The translations under genes were made by a program, and so were the position numbers. Shown here piece after piece: positions 25,999 through 34,779 of a stretch of 64,000 nt of DNA. The stretch is from Roseibacillus persicicus (GTDB lineage: Bacteria > Verrucomicrobiota > Verrucomicrobiia > Verrucomicrobiales > Akkermansiaceae), in assembly GCF_014651675.1 (NCBI RefSeq), contig NZ_BMXI01000008.1, forward strand, positions 1 to 64,000, in the 5' to 3' direction. Each line of letters starts with the position of its first letter. The first letter of the stretch is position 1. Under the pieces are notes generated by a model, which did not search any database, was not told where the DNA came from, and saw only the letters and a list, made by a program, of their open reading frames with translations.

Positions 25999-27003
25999 AT
26001 GAGCAAATCTACTACCCTCGTCGTTGGCGGGGCAGGCTACATCGGTTCTCACACGGTCCGACTTCTCGCTTCACAGGACCGCGACGTCCTGGTCTTGGAC
26101 AACCTGGTGTATGGCCACCGGGACGCCTTGGTGGACGACAGCGTCCGCTTCATCGAAGGAAGTCTCTCCGACCGACCTCTACTGGATAAAATTTTCAGCG
26201 AAAACGACATTGACGTCGTCATTCACTTTGCCGCCTTCATCAACGTGGGCGAGTCCGTGAAGGACCCCTTGAAGTATTACCAGAACAACACCGCTGACCC
26301 GGTGATTTTGCTCGAAGCCATGCGGGACCACGGGGTGAAGGGCTTCGTCCTTTCCTCCACTGCCGCTGTCTATGGCGAGCCGGTTGAGGTCCCGATTGTG
26401 GAGAGCCATCCCTTGCAACCCGTCAATCCCTACGGTTGGAGCAAGTTGATGCTGGAGCAGATTCTGGCGGATTGCGACACCGCATGGGGGCTGAAAAGCG
26501 CCTGCCTGCGCTACTTCAACGCCTCCGGGTCCTGGGGCGACGGATTGATTGGTGAAGCCCATGAGCCTGAAACCCATCTCATTCCCAACGTTCTTCTCGC
26601 GATTCAGGGTAAAATCGAGAAGATGACCGTTTTCGGCACCGATTACGACACCCCCGACGGCACCTGCATCCGGGACTACATCCATGTGATGGACCTCGCC
26701 GATGCTCACGCCAAGGCTCTGGACCATCTCAAGGGAGGTGGCGAGTCCATCCGCTGCAATCTGGGAACGGGGCTAGGGGTCTCCGTGCGCGAGATCTTGG
26801 ACGCCGCCCGCGAAGTCACCGGCAAGGAAGTACCAGTCGAATATGGTGATCGACGGGCGGGAGATCCCGCTCGCCTGGTAGCCGACCCATCCCTGGCCAA
26901 AGAGGTCCTCGACTGGGAAGCTTCCCATACCGATGCGAAGGATATGGTCGAGTCCGCCTGGCAGTGGATGACTGGGCCTCGATTGGGACAATTTGAGAAA
27001 TAA
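25999..27003 (+). CDS. galE: UDP-glucose 4-epimerase
   Basis: The 334-residue short-chain dehydrogenase-type enzyme interconverts UDP-glucose and UDP-galactose. It shows the NAD-binding GGAGYIGS at 10-17, the FAAFINVGESVKDPLKYYQNN region near 75, the active-site SS-T and YGWSK motifs, and the sugar-binding NASGSWGDGLIGE and RDYIHVMDLADAH motifs typical of GalE. The ATG at 25999 gives the normal MSKSTTLVVGG start; the frame opens five codons earlier. It precedes the prepilin-like genes by about 100 bases, with a separate promoter candidate between, so they may not share a transcript. Confidence 0.93.
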   Translation: MSKSTTLVVGGAGYIGSHTVRLLASQDRDVLVLDNLVYGHRDALVDDSVRFIEGSLSDRPLLDKIFSENDIDVVIHFAAFINVGESVKDPLKYYQNNTADPVILLEAMRDHGVKGFVLSSTAAVYGEPVEVPIVESHPLQPVNPYGWSKLMLEQILADCDTAWGLKSACLRYFNASGSWGDGLIGEAHEPETHLIPNVLLAIQGKIEKMTVFGTDYDTPDGTCIRDYIHVMDLADAHAKALDHLKGGGESIRCNLGTGLGVSVREILDAAREVTGKEVPVEYGDRRAGDPARLVADPSLAKEVLDWEASHTDAKDMVESAWQWMTGPRLGQFEK

Positions 27004-27056
27004 TTCTCCTTTCCCAAAAAAAAGCGGCCTCGAAAATACAATGTGAATACAATTTC

Positions 27057-27084
27057 TTGCTTTTCGCTGGCCACGCTCTAAGTT
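27057..27084 (+). promoter_or_regulatory. Candidate sigma-70-type promoter of the prepilin-like set
   Basis: TTGCTT at 27057-27062 and TAAGTT at 27079-27084 are 16 bases apart and end 22 bases before the first ATG. Each matches the consensus at four of six positions. Confidence 0.4.
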
Positions 27085-27106
27085 CTTTTGCACAACCTCT
27101 TTTCTA

Positions 27107-27799
27107 ATGATGAGAAATAATCCCTATTCTACTCCGCAATCTCGCGGCTTCACCCTCATCGAGCTTCTCGTGGTCATTGGCATCATGGCCGTCATGCTGT
27201 CAGTGGCAGCTGTCGGAATACAGAATATCGACAAAGGACAAGCCACAGTCTCCGGACTTTCCCAGACCCAAGCCCTGATGGACGAGGCTCGAAATCTCGC
27301 GATTGGCCGCGGCACCCGGGCCCGCCTTTGCATCCACGCCGAACCAAACGAAGAGGACCGCAACCTCCGCTTCATGGTCGTGGCCTATGAGGAAATCGAA
27401 CGGAATGACGCAGGCGAGGAAACTGGGCGCAGGTGGCGTGTTGATTCCCGGGGAACCTTTCTTCCCAGCGGTGTCTACTTCCACCCCAAGTTTAGCGAAG
27501 AAGCCTCTTCCCGGATTTCCGGTCTGGGCAGCTACGGCTCCAAGGATGAGGCCATCAAGTTCCCCGGAGACAACAAGTCGACCCGCAATCCCAATTACTA
27601 TTACTACGAATTCAACGCCGAAGGACTCTGCACTGCGGAGGGCGAGAGCGACCCGGGTGCGGCCTTCGTTCTCTGCCGTGGTGTCACCGGACCTGGCGCG
27701 GACGTGCCTCAATTGGTCGGTAAAGATGTGGGTGGCTTCGTCGTCTGGAGAAATGGCAGGACTTCTGCTATCCGCGACTTGGACTTCATCATGAACTAA
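27107..27799 (+). CDS. Prepilin-like protein, Verru_Chthon cassette protein D type
   Basis: The 230-residue protein has a type IV prepilin signal: RGFTLIELLVVIGIMAVMLS, with cleavage after glycine, the new N-terminal phenylalanine and glutamate at mature position 5. The globular part includes ALMDEARNLAIGRGTRARLCIHAEP, matching the family found in Verrucomicrobium and Chthoniobacter cassettes. Such pseudopilins may form secretion or surface fibres; the role of the cassette is unknown. Start codons at 27107 and 27110 are both possible and no Shine-Dalgarno site is clear. It is first of three prepilin-like genes in a row. Confidence 0.85.
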   Translation: MMRNNPYSTPQSRGFTLIELLVVIGIMAVMLSVAAVGIQNIDKGQATVSGLSQTQALMDEARNLAIGRGTRARLCIHAEPNEEDRNLRFMVVAYEEIERNDAGEETGRRWRVDSRGTFLPSGVYFHPKFSEEASSRISGLGSYGSKDEAIKFPGDNKSTRNPNYYYYEFNAEGLCTAEGESDPGAAFVLCRGVTGPGADVPQLVGKDVGGFVVWRNGRTSAIRDLDFIMN

Positions 27800-27826
27800 T
27801 TCGAACCACAATTTCCCAATCTGACT

Positions 27827-28543
27827 ATGAACAAACACTCACGCCAGGGTTTCACACTGATGGAGACCCTCCTTGCCATCGCGGTGGTAGCGGTTCTTCT
27901 CACGACTTTCCTTGCTGTCTTCGGACCCGCCACCAGTAGCATCAGCCGCGCGATTAGCGTTCAGGACGCCGACCGTCTCGCTTCCGCTTTGGAAAAAGAG
28001 CTCAGCACCCTGCGCGAAGATGAGGCCGGTCAATACGACACCGCCTTCGATAAAGCCTTCGAATGGATTTCATCCTCAAGCTCACTCGATAGCGCGGTCT
28101 TGCTCTTCAACTATCGGGGCGATACCGGCCAGATCACCGACGGCAAGCTGGAACCTTACACCCAGGACAATGGCTCCCCCGGGAAAGACTATCTCGTCCA
28201 GTCTGCAGTTCGCCGGCTCGGCAGCAGCAGCACTGATTTGGAAAACTTGATGGAAGCCGTTGAAGGCCGTGCCTTCGTCGTGCGCATGCGGCAGCTCGTA
28301 CGCGACAGCAACGGTGGCCTCACCGCCTCGGATGCTGGCAGCGGTCTCGTAAGCACCAGCGGAAGCGGTGCCTCCAGCGCAAGCAGCTTCGACGACGCCG
28401 TCATCGCCTTTCAAGCTGACTTCTACCTACTTCCCGCCAATAGCTACAACTACGTCAGTGGCCCCTTGGCAAGCGGTGGCAACGACTTCGAAGGCACCTT
28501 GGGAGAGCCTCTCTTCTCACGTGCCATGGCCGTTCGCCGCTAA
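27827..28543 (+). CDS. Prepilin-like protein, Verru_Chthon cassette protein B type
   Basis: The 238-residue protein carries the prepilin signal RQGFTLMETLLAIAVVAVLLT with glutamate at mature position 5. The remaining domain has ISVQDADRLASALEKELSTLR and a serine-rich stretch near the C-terminus (SGLVSTSGSGASSASS). It lies 27 bases after the D-type gene. By family, this is the cassette member that follows D or precedes C. Its role in a pilus or secretion assembly is inferred from the signal only; no prepilin peptidase or assembly ATPase gene is in the window. Confidence 0.82.
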   Translation: MNKHSRQGFTLMETLLAIAVVAVLLTTFLAVFGPATSSISRAISVQDADRLASALEKELSTLREDEAGQYDTAFDKAFEWISSSSSLDSAVLLFNYRGDTGQITDGKLEPYTQDNGSPGKDYLVQSAVRRLGSSSTDLENLMEAVEGRAFVVRMRQLVRDSNGGLTASDAGSGLVSTSGSGASSASSFDDAVIAFQADFYLLPANSYNYVSGPLASGGNDFEGTLGEPLFSRAMAVRR

Positions 28544-28564
28544 ATCCTACCGTCCTCGAAAACC

Positions 28565-29479
28565 ATGAAAACGAACTCAACTCTCGCAACATCAGCCCGC
28601 AAGAAAGGTTTCACTCTGGTGGAGCTCCTCGTGGCGCTTGGCATCACCGCCATCATCGTTTCGATGCTGGTCACCATCACAGCCACCGCGCTGGACGGTT
28701 ATTCAATCAGCCGCAACCGGGTGAAAGCTTCCCGCGAAGCGAAGGCAGCTTTTGATCAAATGGCCCGTGACTTGGAATCCCTCGTCGTCCGCTCCGGCAA
28801 TGACTTCGAATGGCTCTGGATCTCCACCGAGAGCAACCCTCCCGGTCCCAGCGGCAACCCCAGCCCCAACGCGTCCCGAGCTGTCTTTTTCACCGCCGCC
28901 ACCGACCGTTATGATGGCGACCTGAATTCCTCGGTCGACAAGGGAGGCGATGTTTCCACCGTCGCCTACCGCCTCCTCTTCCGCGACCCGGTTGCCGGAA
29001 CAGACGATGAAGAATACGCCAGCTTCATCCTCTATCGCCAGCTCATCAATCCGGACGAAACCTTCGAGACGCTTCTCGGAGAAACCGACCTCGAGTCCGC
29101 ATACCGCAACTTCGAGTCCAGCGAATCCGACCCCGAGAACTTCGTCTGTGAGAACATTTACGAGTTCAGCCTCTCCTTCGTCATTGAATACACCGAGAAC
29201 AACGTGACTCGTACCGAGCGCATTCTCGTTGTGAATTCCGGTGGTGGCGAGTCCGTGGAAGACTTCCGCCTCAGCGGGAATGGCATCAAGGCCGACAACA
29301 ACAGCAACGCCGACTACTCCAATGGCCGAATCGTTGCCGCTGACCTTTCACTCACCGTCATCAACGATTCCGCTCTGGAAACTCTGCGCAACGGCACCCT
29401 CCCCGAGGCCGCCAAGTTGAAGCTGCTCGAAAAGAACAGCCACTACTTCGCCAAGACGATCCTGCTGCCACAACCGTAG
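28565..29479 (+). CDS. Prepilin-like protein, Verru_Chthon cassette protein C type
   Basis: The 304-residue protein has KKGFTLVELLVALGITAIIVS as its prepilin signal, glutamate at mature position 5, and then KASREAKAAFDQMARDLESLVVR, a conserved helix of the C-type proteins. The globular domain is long for a pilin, as in the family. It follows the B-type gene by 21 bases and is followed by a strong terminator 23 bases after its stop. The large A-type protein that completes the described cassette is not present next to it. Confidence 0.83.
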   Translation: MKTNSTLATSARKKGFTLVELLVALGITAIIVSMLVTITATALDGYSISRNRVKASREAKAAFDQMARDLESLVVRSGNDFEWLWISTESNPPGPSGNPSPNASRAVFFTAATDRYDGDLNSSVDKGGDVSTVAYRLLFRDPVAGTDDEEYASFILYRQLINPDETFETLLGETDLESAYRNFESSESDPENFVCENIYEFSLSFVIEYTENNVTRTERILVVNSGGGESVEDFRLSGNGIKADNNSNADYSNGRIVAADLSLTVINDSALETLRNGTLPEAAKLKLLEKNSHYFAKTILLPQP

Positions 29480-29502
29480 GAGAGCCGCCCATCCCCCTTT
29501 CA

Positions 29503-29530
29503 CCCGAGGCCAAAAGCCTCGGGTTTTTTT
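29503..29530 (+). terminator. Terminator after the prepilin-like set
   Basis: CCCGAGGC at 29503-29510 pairs with GCCTCGGG at 29516-29523 across a five-base loop; seven T residues follow. It ends the D-B-C transcript. Confidence 0.9.
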
Positions 29531-29733
29531 ATGTCCATAGACGTCGGCCCATTCGGAACTGGTGGGCTGGAGACTGGATGTTCCGAGCTCGGCAGGAACG
29601 AGACATTCCCCGACGAGGGACCAAGCCTAAGACACCCTTCCGCGACGTCCTTTCGCGCTCTCACCATTCGCGACGACCAGCGGTCTGACAAGATGTGCGC
29701 CACGCCGAAACGCTTCCGGATTGGTCCCAACTC

Positions 29734-31254
29734 TTAGCGCTCGATCACTTGGGGCATGGTCACGTCCAGGTCCTCCGAGCCACGCTTGAGAACGAGCTGG
29801 GTCTCTTGGACCGCTGCAGACGCGGCGATGCGAGCGAGCAAGTCACCGGCCTCGATCACCCGACGACCATTCACCGCGATAATGAGGTCGCCTGGTTCGA
29901 CGCCCGCCTTCGCGGCCTCCGAGCCCTCCAGCACCTCGGCGACCAGAATCCCCTGCTCACCACGCATTCGCTCGAGCACGGACAGATCACGCACCCGCAA
30001 ACCAACGCGCCGGAGCACTTCCTGATCATTGGCCAAAGGACGGGTTGCCTCCTTCGCCGCCGTTGCCCGACGCCAGTCATCGTAGTCGACAATTTTGGTT
30101 TGAACGGTCAGTTCCTCGCGGCGGCGCCATACTTTCAACTCCACCTCTTCCCCCACCTTGGTGCGCTGAATCATGGTGATGAACTGGGTCAAGCTACGCA
30201 AAGGCTGGTCATTGTAGCTCTGGATCACATCATTCGCACGCAGACCGGCAGCTTCAGCAGGACTACCCGGCACGACCGCATCGATTGCCACCCCCGTTCC
30301 CCGGGGATAACCCAGCTCATATCGCACTCGCGAGCTCAAGTCGCGTCCATTGAGCCCAAGGAACCCTCGAATGGGTCGACCACGTTCGAGAATCTGGCGA
30401 AAGCTTTCCCGCACGTCATTGGAAGGAATGGAAAAACCCACGCCGGCAAATCCCTGATTTTCTTTGTCCGGAGAATAAATCGCCACATTGATGCCGATAA
30501 TCTCCCCAAGATAGTTCACCAACGGCCCCCCGGAATTCCCCGGATTGATCGCGGAGTCGGTTTGAAAAAGGTCGCGCTGACGGTCGGAGATGGAGCGCTC
30601 CTTCGCCGAGATAATGCCCTGCGTCACCGTCTCACCGAGGCCGAAGGGATTACCCACCGCAAAGACCATCTCCCCCGGCTGGACCGGATCCGAGTCTCCA
30701 AAGCTCAAGGCCTCGAACGGGCCGTCGCCCTCAATGCGCAATACGGCAACGTCCAGCGTCGGGTCCTTTCCAATGAGACGGGCTGGGAAGCTACGTCCAT
30801 CATGCAGCGTGATCTTCATCCCCAGAGACCCCTCGATCACATGCTCGTTTGTGATGACGTGACCTTCCGGCGTGACGATGACTCCGCTCCCGATGCCCGT
30901 GGTTTCCCAAGTGCGCTCATAGGTGCGGCCAAGATAATTCAAGCGCTCCCGACGCTCGCCAATGGTATCGATACTGACCACCGAAGGCACCACGCTGCCA
31001 ACCAGCTTGGTGTATTCCGAATTGAGATGGGCGAGGAGCTTGACGTCGTCGATGTCCAGCGCGGGCAACTCGCGAAGGGTATAACTTTCCGGCCGAAACT
31101 GGCCTTTGCCCGTCTCGAGCATAGCATTCTCCTGCGAACGGAGGAATCCGGGCACCCCATTTTCGTCCTTCCACTTGCGCCAGAGCATAACGGCTCCGAA
31201 AGCGATGCAAAAGACGATCAACAGAATGACAAGTCGCGCGATGGCGGCCTTCAT
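29734..31254 (-). CDS. HtrA/DegQ-type periplasmic serine protease with two PDZ domains
   Basis: The 506-residue protein has an N-terminal membrane segment or signal anchor (LVILLIVFCIAFGAVML), then the trypsin-like domain with triad His138 (TNEHVI), Asp168 (LDVAVL) and Ser241 (NPGNSGGPL). Two PDZ domains follow, near 300-390 and 410-500, with GLRANDVIQSYNDQPL and GVEPGDLIIAVNGRRV as their binding-groove ends. DegP/DegQ-like enzymes remove damaged envelope proteins. The lack of a clear cleavage site after the hydrophobic stretch suggests an anchored form. Upstream on the same strand is a small exported protein of unknown function, about 100 bases away. Confidence 0.93.
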   Translation of the reverse strand: MKAAIARLVILLIVFCIAFGAVMLWRKWKDENGVPGFLRSQENAMLETGKGQFRPESYTLRELPALDIDDVKLLAHLNSEYTKLVGSVVPSVVSIDTIGERRERLNYLGRTYERTWETTGIGSGVIVTPEGHVITNEHVIEGSLGMKITLHDGRSFPARLIGKDPTLDVAVLRIEGDGPFEALSFGDSDPVQPGEMVFAVGNPFGLGETVTQGIISAKERSISDRQRDLFQTDSAINPGNSGGPLVNYLGEIIGINVAIYSPDKENQGFAGVGFSIPSNDVRESFRQILERGRPIRGFLGLNGRDLSSRVRYELGYPRGTGVAIDAVVPGSPAEAAGLRANDVIQSYNDQPLRSLTQFITMIQRTKVGEEVELKVWRRREELTVQTKIVDYDDWRRATAAKEATRPLANDQEVLRRVGLRVRDLSVLERMRGEQGILVAEVLEGSEAAKAGVEPGDLIIAVNGRRVIEAGDLLARIAASAAVQETQLVLKRGSEDLDVTMPQVIER

Positions 31255-31350
31255 GGAGCAGCTTTCTTCAATTTTCGAAAAGGGTGAACACGGACAGAGT
31301 GCCCGCGCTGCTCAGCTTGCGCAAAGAGAAAATAGGTCAAGCCGCAGCCC

Positions 31351-31611
31351 TCACTCCTTCAGTGCGCCTTGCACAATACTCAGACCGATGGTCCAACCCA
31401 GCCCGCCAAGAGGCTTCTCAGCCTGGGGAATCATCTCCCTTTTCATTGAAAAATCAAAAGCCAGCGGGACCCACTTTTCCCCTGCAACCGAGAGTTCGGC
31501 AACTTTCGCCACCGTGCTCTCCGTCTCTCGCTCGTAGAATGCAATCAAAGCCGCGTTCCCGAAGGAAACGAGAAACATACTAAAAACGACAAGAAGAACT
31601 GGTTTCATCAT
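31351..31611 (-). CDS. Small exported protein of unknown function
   Basis: The 86-residue product has a signal peptide (PVLLVVFSMFLVSFGNAA) followed by about 65 residues with a mostly beta pattern and a C-terminal glycine-rich GGLGWTIGLSIVQGALKE that may be a second membrane or amphipathic segment. No family recognised. Two ATG codons in tandem at 31611 and 31608 are possible starts. The frame extends 84 codons further upstream, over the ffh promoter region, and I exclude that part. It precedes the HtrA gene on the same strand, so the two may be co-transcribed. Confidence 0.55.
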   Translation of the reverse strand: MMKPVLLVVFSMFLVSFGNAALIAFYERETESTVAKVAELSVAGEKWVPLAFDFSMKREMIPQAEKPLGGLGWTIGLSIVQGALKE

Positions 31612-31783
31612 CACTCCAGACCAACCGCACCCGGCCGGAATGATTTTCGGATAAAAGAAGAACTCGCGTCCCCCCAGAAAAAAACGCTTCGTTCGATCGC
31701 GATCGACTTTCGCCCTCGGATCGCCTTCCCCAATCTCCACTCTTGAAAAAAGCGCTTCCAAGACGCACCTTCCCTTCGAAATC

Positions 31784-33196
31784 ATGTTTTCCAACCTTTC
31801 CGACGCTCTCGACAAGTCCTTCCGCAACCTGACCGGAACGGGCAAAATCACCGAAGAGAACATCTACGACGCCCTGCGTGAAATCCGTCTGGCCCTTCTC
31901 GAGGCCGATGTGGAGTTCTCGGTGGCCAAGAAGTTCATCGAGTCCGTGCGCGAAAAGGCCCAGGGCGAAGAAGTCCTCAAATCAGTGAAGCCCGGCGAGC
32001 AAATCGTCAAAATCTTCCACGACGAATTGGCCGAGCTCCTCGGCGGCGACCAATCCCCCCTCAATCTCAACGCCCCCGCCTACATCCTCCTTTGCGGCCT
32101 CAACGGTGCCGGTAAGACCACCACCGCCGCCAAGCTCGCCCGCCGCCTGAAGAAGGAAGGCCGCAAGCCCCTCCTCGTCGCCTGTGACCTCTACCGTCCC
32201 GCTGCCATCGAGCAGTTGGCCATGCTCGGCAAGCAATGCGACGTCCCCGTCTTCACCCCCGATCAAGGCGAAACCGATCTGGTCCGGGTCGCCAAGCAAG
32301 CCCTCAAGTCCGACGCCGCACGCGAAGCGTCGGTCGTCATCTTCGATACCGCCGGTCGCCAGGAAATCGACGACAAGCTCGTCGAAGAACTCAAGAAGCT
32401 GCACAAGTTCGTCAAGCCCAAGGAGACCCTCCTCGTGGCTGATGCCGCCACCGGTCAACAGGCCGTCTCAGTGGCGCAACACTTCGACGACGCGGTGGGC
32501 ATCACTGGCATCATCCTCACCAAGCTGGATGGTGACGCCCGAGGCGGCGCCGCCCTTTCCATGCGTCAGGTCACCGGCAAGCCCATCAAATACATTGGCG
32601 AAGGCGAAAAGATCGAAGACCTCGCCGAGTTCCATCCCGAGCGCATGGCCGACCGCATCCTCGGCATGGGCGACGTGGTCAGCATGGTGGAAAACATCTC
32701 CGAAAAGATCGACCACGAGCAAGCCGAGAAGGCCGCCAAGCGCATGGCGAAAGGCAAGTTCGACTTCGAGGATTTCCTTGGTCAGATGAAGATGATTCAG
32801 AATCTCGGCCCCCTCGAAGGCATTCTCGGAATGATGCCCGGCTTTAGCAAAATCAAGAAGCAGCTCCCCAGCGGAGCGCTCGACGACAAGCGCATCAAGC
32901 ACATGGAAGCCATCGTGCTCTCCATGACTCCCAAAGAAAGAAGGCGTCCGCAAATCATCAAAGGCACCCGCCGCAAGCGCATCGCCAAAGGCAGCGGCCG
33001 CACCCTCATCGAAGTCAACCAACTGATCAAACAGTTCGGGCAGATGCAAAAGATGATGGGCTCCAAATCCAAGATGAAGCAGATGATGCAGCAAATGGAA
33101 GCCCTCGGCGGCGAAGATGGCGGTGGCCTGGGAGGCCTCGGCGGAATGCTTGGCGGCGGCAAGGGCGGCAAAGGCGGCCCCCGCATGCCATTCTAA
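31784..33196 (+). CDS. ffh: Signal recognition particle protein
   Basis: Ffh binds 4.5S/SRP RNA and signal sequences and delivers ribosomes to the FtsY receptor. The 470-residue protein has an N helical bundle (1-90), the G domain with GLNGAGKTT near 107, DTAGR near 190 and TKLDGDARGG near 250, and a methionine-rich M domain from about 300 (MKMIQNLGPLEGILGMMPG, QMQKMMGSKSKMKQMMQQM). The C-terminal tail is glycine-rich. The glycine-rich run after the M domain is longer than usual but otherwise the protein is typical. It is followed within seven bases by an exported protease gene. Confidence 0.96.
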   Translation: MFSNLSDALDKSFRNLTGTGKITEENIYDALREIRLALLEADVEFSVAKKFIESVREKAQGEEVLKSVKPGEQIVKIFHDELAELLGGDQSPLNLNAPAYILLCGLNGAGKTTTAAKLARRLKKEGRKPLLVACDLYRPAAIEQLAMLGKQCDVPVFTPDQGETDLVRVAKQALKSDAAREASVVIFDTAGRQEIDDKLVEELKKLHKFVKPKETLLVADAATGQQAVSVAQHFDDAVGITGIILTKLDGDARGGAALSMRQVTGKPIKYIGEGEKIEDLAEFHPERMADRILGMGDVVSMVENISEKIDHEQAEKAAKRMAKGKFDFEDFLGQMKMIQNLGPLEGILGMMPGFSKIKKQLPSGALDDKRIKHMEAIVLSMTPKERRRPQIIKGTRRKRIAKGSGRTLIEVNQLIKQFGQMQKMMGSKSKMKQMMQQMEALGGEDGGGLGGLGGMLGGGKGGKGGPRMPF

Positions 33197-33202
33197 CCAA
33201 TC

Positions 33203-34030
33203 ATGAAGAACTCACTCTCCGTCGCATTGTGCTGCGCAATCGTCGTTGGGTGCAGCGGTTCGTCTCTGGAGGAAAGGCGTTCGGACAATCCGGAGGCGAG
33301 GCGTTTGCAGAAGGAAAGCCTGGCGACCGCCCCTCCTCACCCCATCGCGGGAAAGAGCGTGGAGGAATTCTTCCGCGATCGGGTTGGCTTGATCTCCAAC
33401 CCCAAGAGACGCATCCCGGCAGGACGAGCCGCTCCGGTCTCGCCCGACGGCTATTATCTCACCGCCCTGCACGTGGTGAAGGATGGAGAATTCGTCCTGA
33501 GTGACGAAATCCTGCTCAAGCCCTTTCCAAAGAAGGGGTCCTTCCGGACGGCTGACTATCTCCGAACCGACTATCATAAAGGGCGCGTGGTTTGGCAGGA
33601 CCAAAAGGCTGACCTCGCGCTAGTCAAATTCGACTTCGCCCCAAAGACCCCCTTCCCTCTTCGCAGTACCCCTCTGAAAGTCGGCGACCCCGTCTTTGCA
33701 GGCGCGAGCGGAACCAATAGCGGAGCGCTCGTCTTTGCCCGCGAGCCAGCGCAGGGAACGGGCAACGGGCCCTTTGCCACAGCAGGCGTGGTCACCCAGG
33801 CCCGGACGTCGAACAACTCGTTACAGCTCAAAAGCTACTATTCGACCCTTGTCGGCAGAGGGGGAATGAGCGGAGCTCCGGTGGTGGACGCAAACGGTCT
33901 CTTGGCCGGAATTATCACCAGTCTTCGCAGTGAGGCTCTCACTGGAACCACCACCACCCGCTTCACCCTCATTTCTCCACAGATGATCCGCGAGATCATT
34001 GAAAAGGACCGGAACGGTCGAGACCGGTAG
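33203..34030 (+). CDS. Trypsin-like serine protease lipoprotein
   Basis: The 275-residue protein has a signal peptide with the lipobox VVGC (Cys17). A chymotrypsin-fold domain follows with a probable triad: His90 in TALHVV, Asp137 in KADLALV and Ser223 in GRGGMSGAPV. It lacks PDZ domains, unlike HtrA. The substrate is unknown. It starts seven bases after ffh, so it may be co-transcribed with it, though the functions look unrelated. Confidence is high for the fold, moderate for activity. Confidence 0.82.
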   Translation: MKNSLSVALCCAIVVGCSGSSLEERRSDNPEARRLQKESLATAPPHPIAGKSVEEFFRDRVGLISNPKRRIPAGRAAPVSPDGYYLTALHVVKDGEFVLSDEILLKPFPKKGSFRTADYLRTDYHKGRVVWQDQKADLALVKFDFAPKTPFPLRSTPLKVGDPVFAGASGTNSGALVFAREPAQGTGNGPFATAGVVTQARTSNNSLQLKSYYSTLVGRGGMSGAPVVDANGLLAGIITSLRSEALTGTTTTRFTLISPQMIREIIEKDRNGRDR

Positions 34031-34074
34031 CCTTGATTCCGTTTGACAGTGCGACGACCGAGTCGAGCGTATTT

Positions 34075-34093
34075 GGCCCTCCCGATGAGGGCC
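34075..34093. other. GC-rich hairpin upstream of the DUF5069 gene
   Basis: GGCCCTC and GAGGGCC are separated by five bases, 18 bases before the ATG at 34111. No T run follows on either strand, so it is a leader structure or weak terminator. Confidence 0.35.
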
Positions 34094-34110
34094 CCAATTC
34101 AAAACACATT

Positions 34111-34551
34111 ATGTCTTCTATCAATGCTCCTGATCTGAACACCGGATTCCCTCGCAGTCCTCGCGAAACCATTGGCGGCTACGTGGTGGCCGCCCGCACC
34201 CTCGACAAGTGTCGCGCGGAGATTGCCGGAACCGCCGGCGAGTATCACTACGATTGCCCCCTCGACCAGATGTTCCTCGAGTTCGTCGGAATTTCCTCCA
34301 GCGATTTCAAGGAATTCGTTGCAACGGGTGCCGATGATGAGGCGGTTGCAAAATGGCTTTCCGAAAACGGCAAGCAGCACTCCAAGGAAGAGATCGTGCT
34401 CTGGAACAATGACCTTCGCTACAAGCGAATCAGCGAAATGCCAACAAATCTTCAGGTCTTTCTCGAGGATTATATCGCCGAGTTTATCCCCAAGGACAAG
34501 GTCGTTTACCATTGGTTCGACGTCTACGATTACGAAGAAGGTCGTCTTTAG
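34111..34551 (+). CDS. DUF5069 domain protein
   Basis: The 146-residue protein matches the DUF5069 family, common in Verrucomicrobiota and related phyla: it opens SINAPDLNTGFPRSPRE, has LDKCRAEIAGTAGEYHYDCPLD at 31-52, DFKEFVATGADDEAVAKWL in the middle and a YHWFDVYDYEEGRL end. Function is unknown; no signal peptide or membrane segment is seen. I use the ATG at 34111, since the 26 codons before it are not conserved-looking. A strong terminator follows within 20 bases, so it is probably monocistronic. Confidence 0.85.
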   Translation: MSSINAPDLNTGFPRSPRETIGGYVVAARTLDKCRAEIAGTAGEYHYDCPLDQMFLEFVGISSSDFKEFVATGADDEAVAKWLSENGKQHSKEEIVLWNNDLRYKRISEMPTNLQVFLEDYIAEFIPKDKVVYHWFDVYDYEEGRL

Positions 34552-34570
34552 TCTTCGACTTCTACTTTGC

Positions 34571-34606
34571 AAGGAAGGTTGCTGGTGCAAGCAACCTTCC
34601 TTTTTT
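34571..34606 (+). terminator. Terminator after the DUF5069 gene
   Basis: GGAAGGTTGC at 34573-34582 pairs with GCAACCTTCC at 34591-34600 across an eight-base loop, followed by six T residues. Confidence 0.9.
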
Positions 34607-34779
34607 CCAACTTCCCCTATCTACAGAACTCCCTTCGAAGCTGTAGAAGTTAAGAAACGATTGTACTACTAAGAGGCTCGCTAGCTTCAGGTGAATGAGA
34701 GAAAGCTATCTCTCCTTGAAGCTGGACCCTCAATCCGCGCGCTTGCCGGTCACTTTCTTTTCTGGCTAATTGGCCGGTG

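Noticed and set aside
29695-31287. Plus-strand open frame of about 530 codons opposite the HtrA gene
   Set aside because: Shadow of a high-GC gene; the minus-strand frame has a complete catalytic triad and PDZ domains.
34033-34110. N-terminal extension of the DUF5069 protein
   Set aside because: It translates the hairpin at 34075-34093 and has no family similarity; the ATG at 34111 matches the family start.
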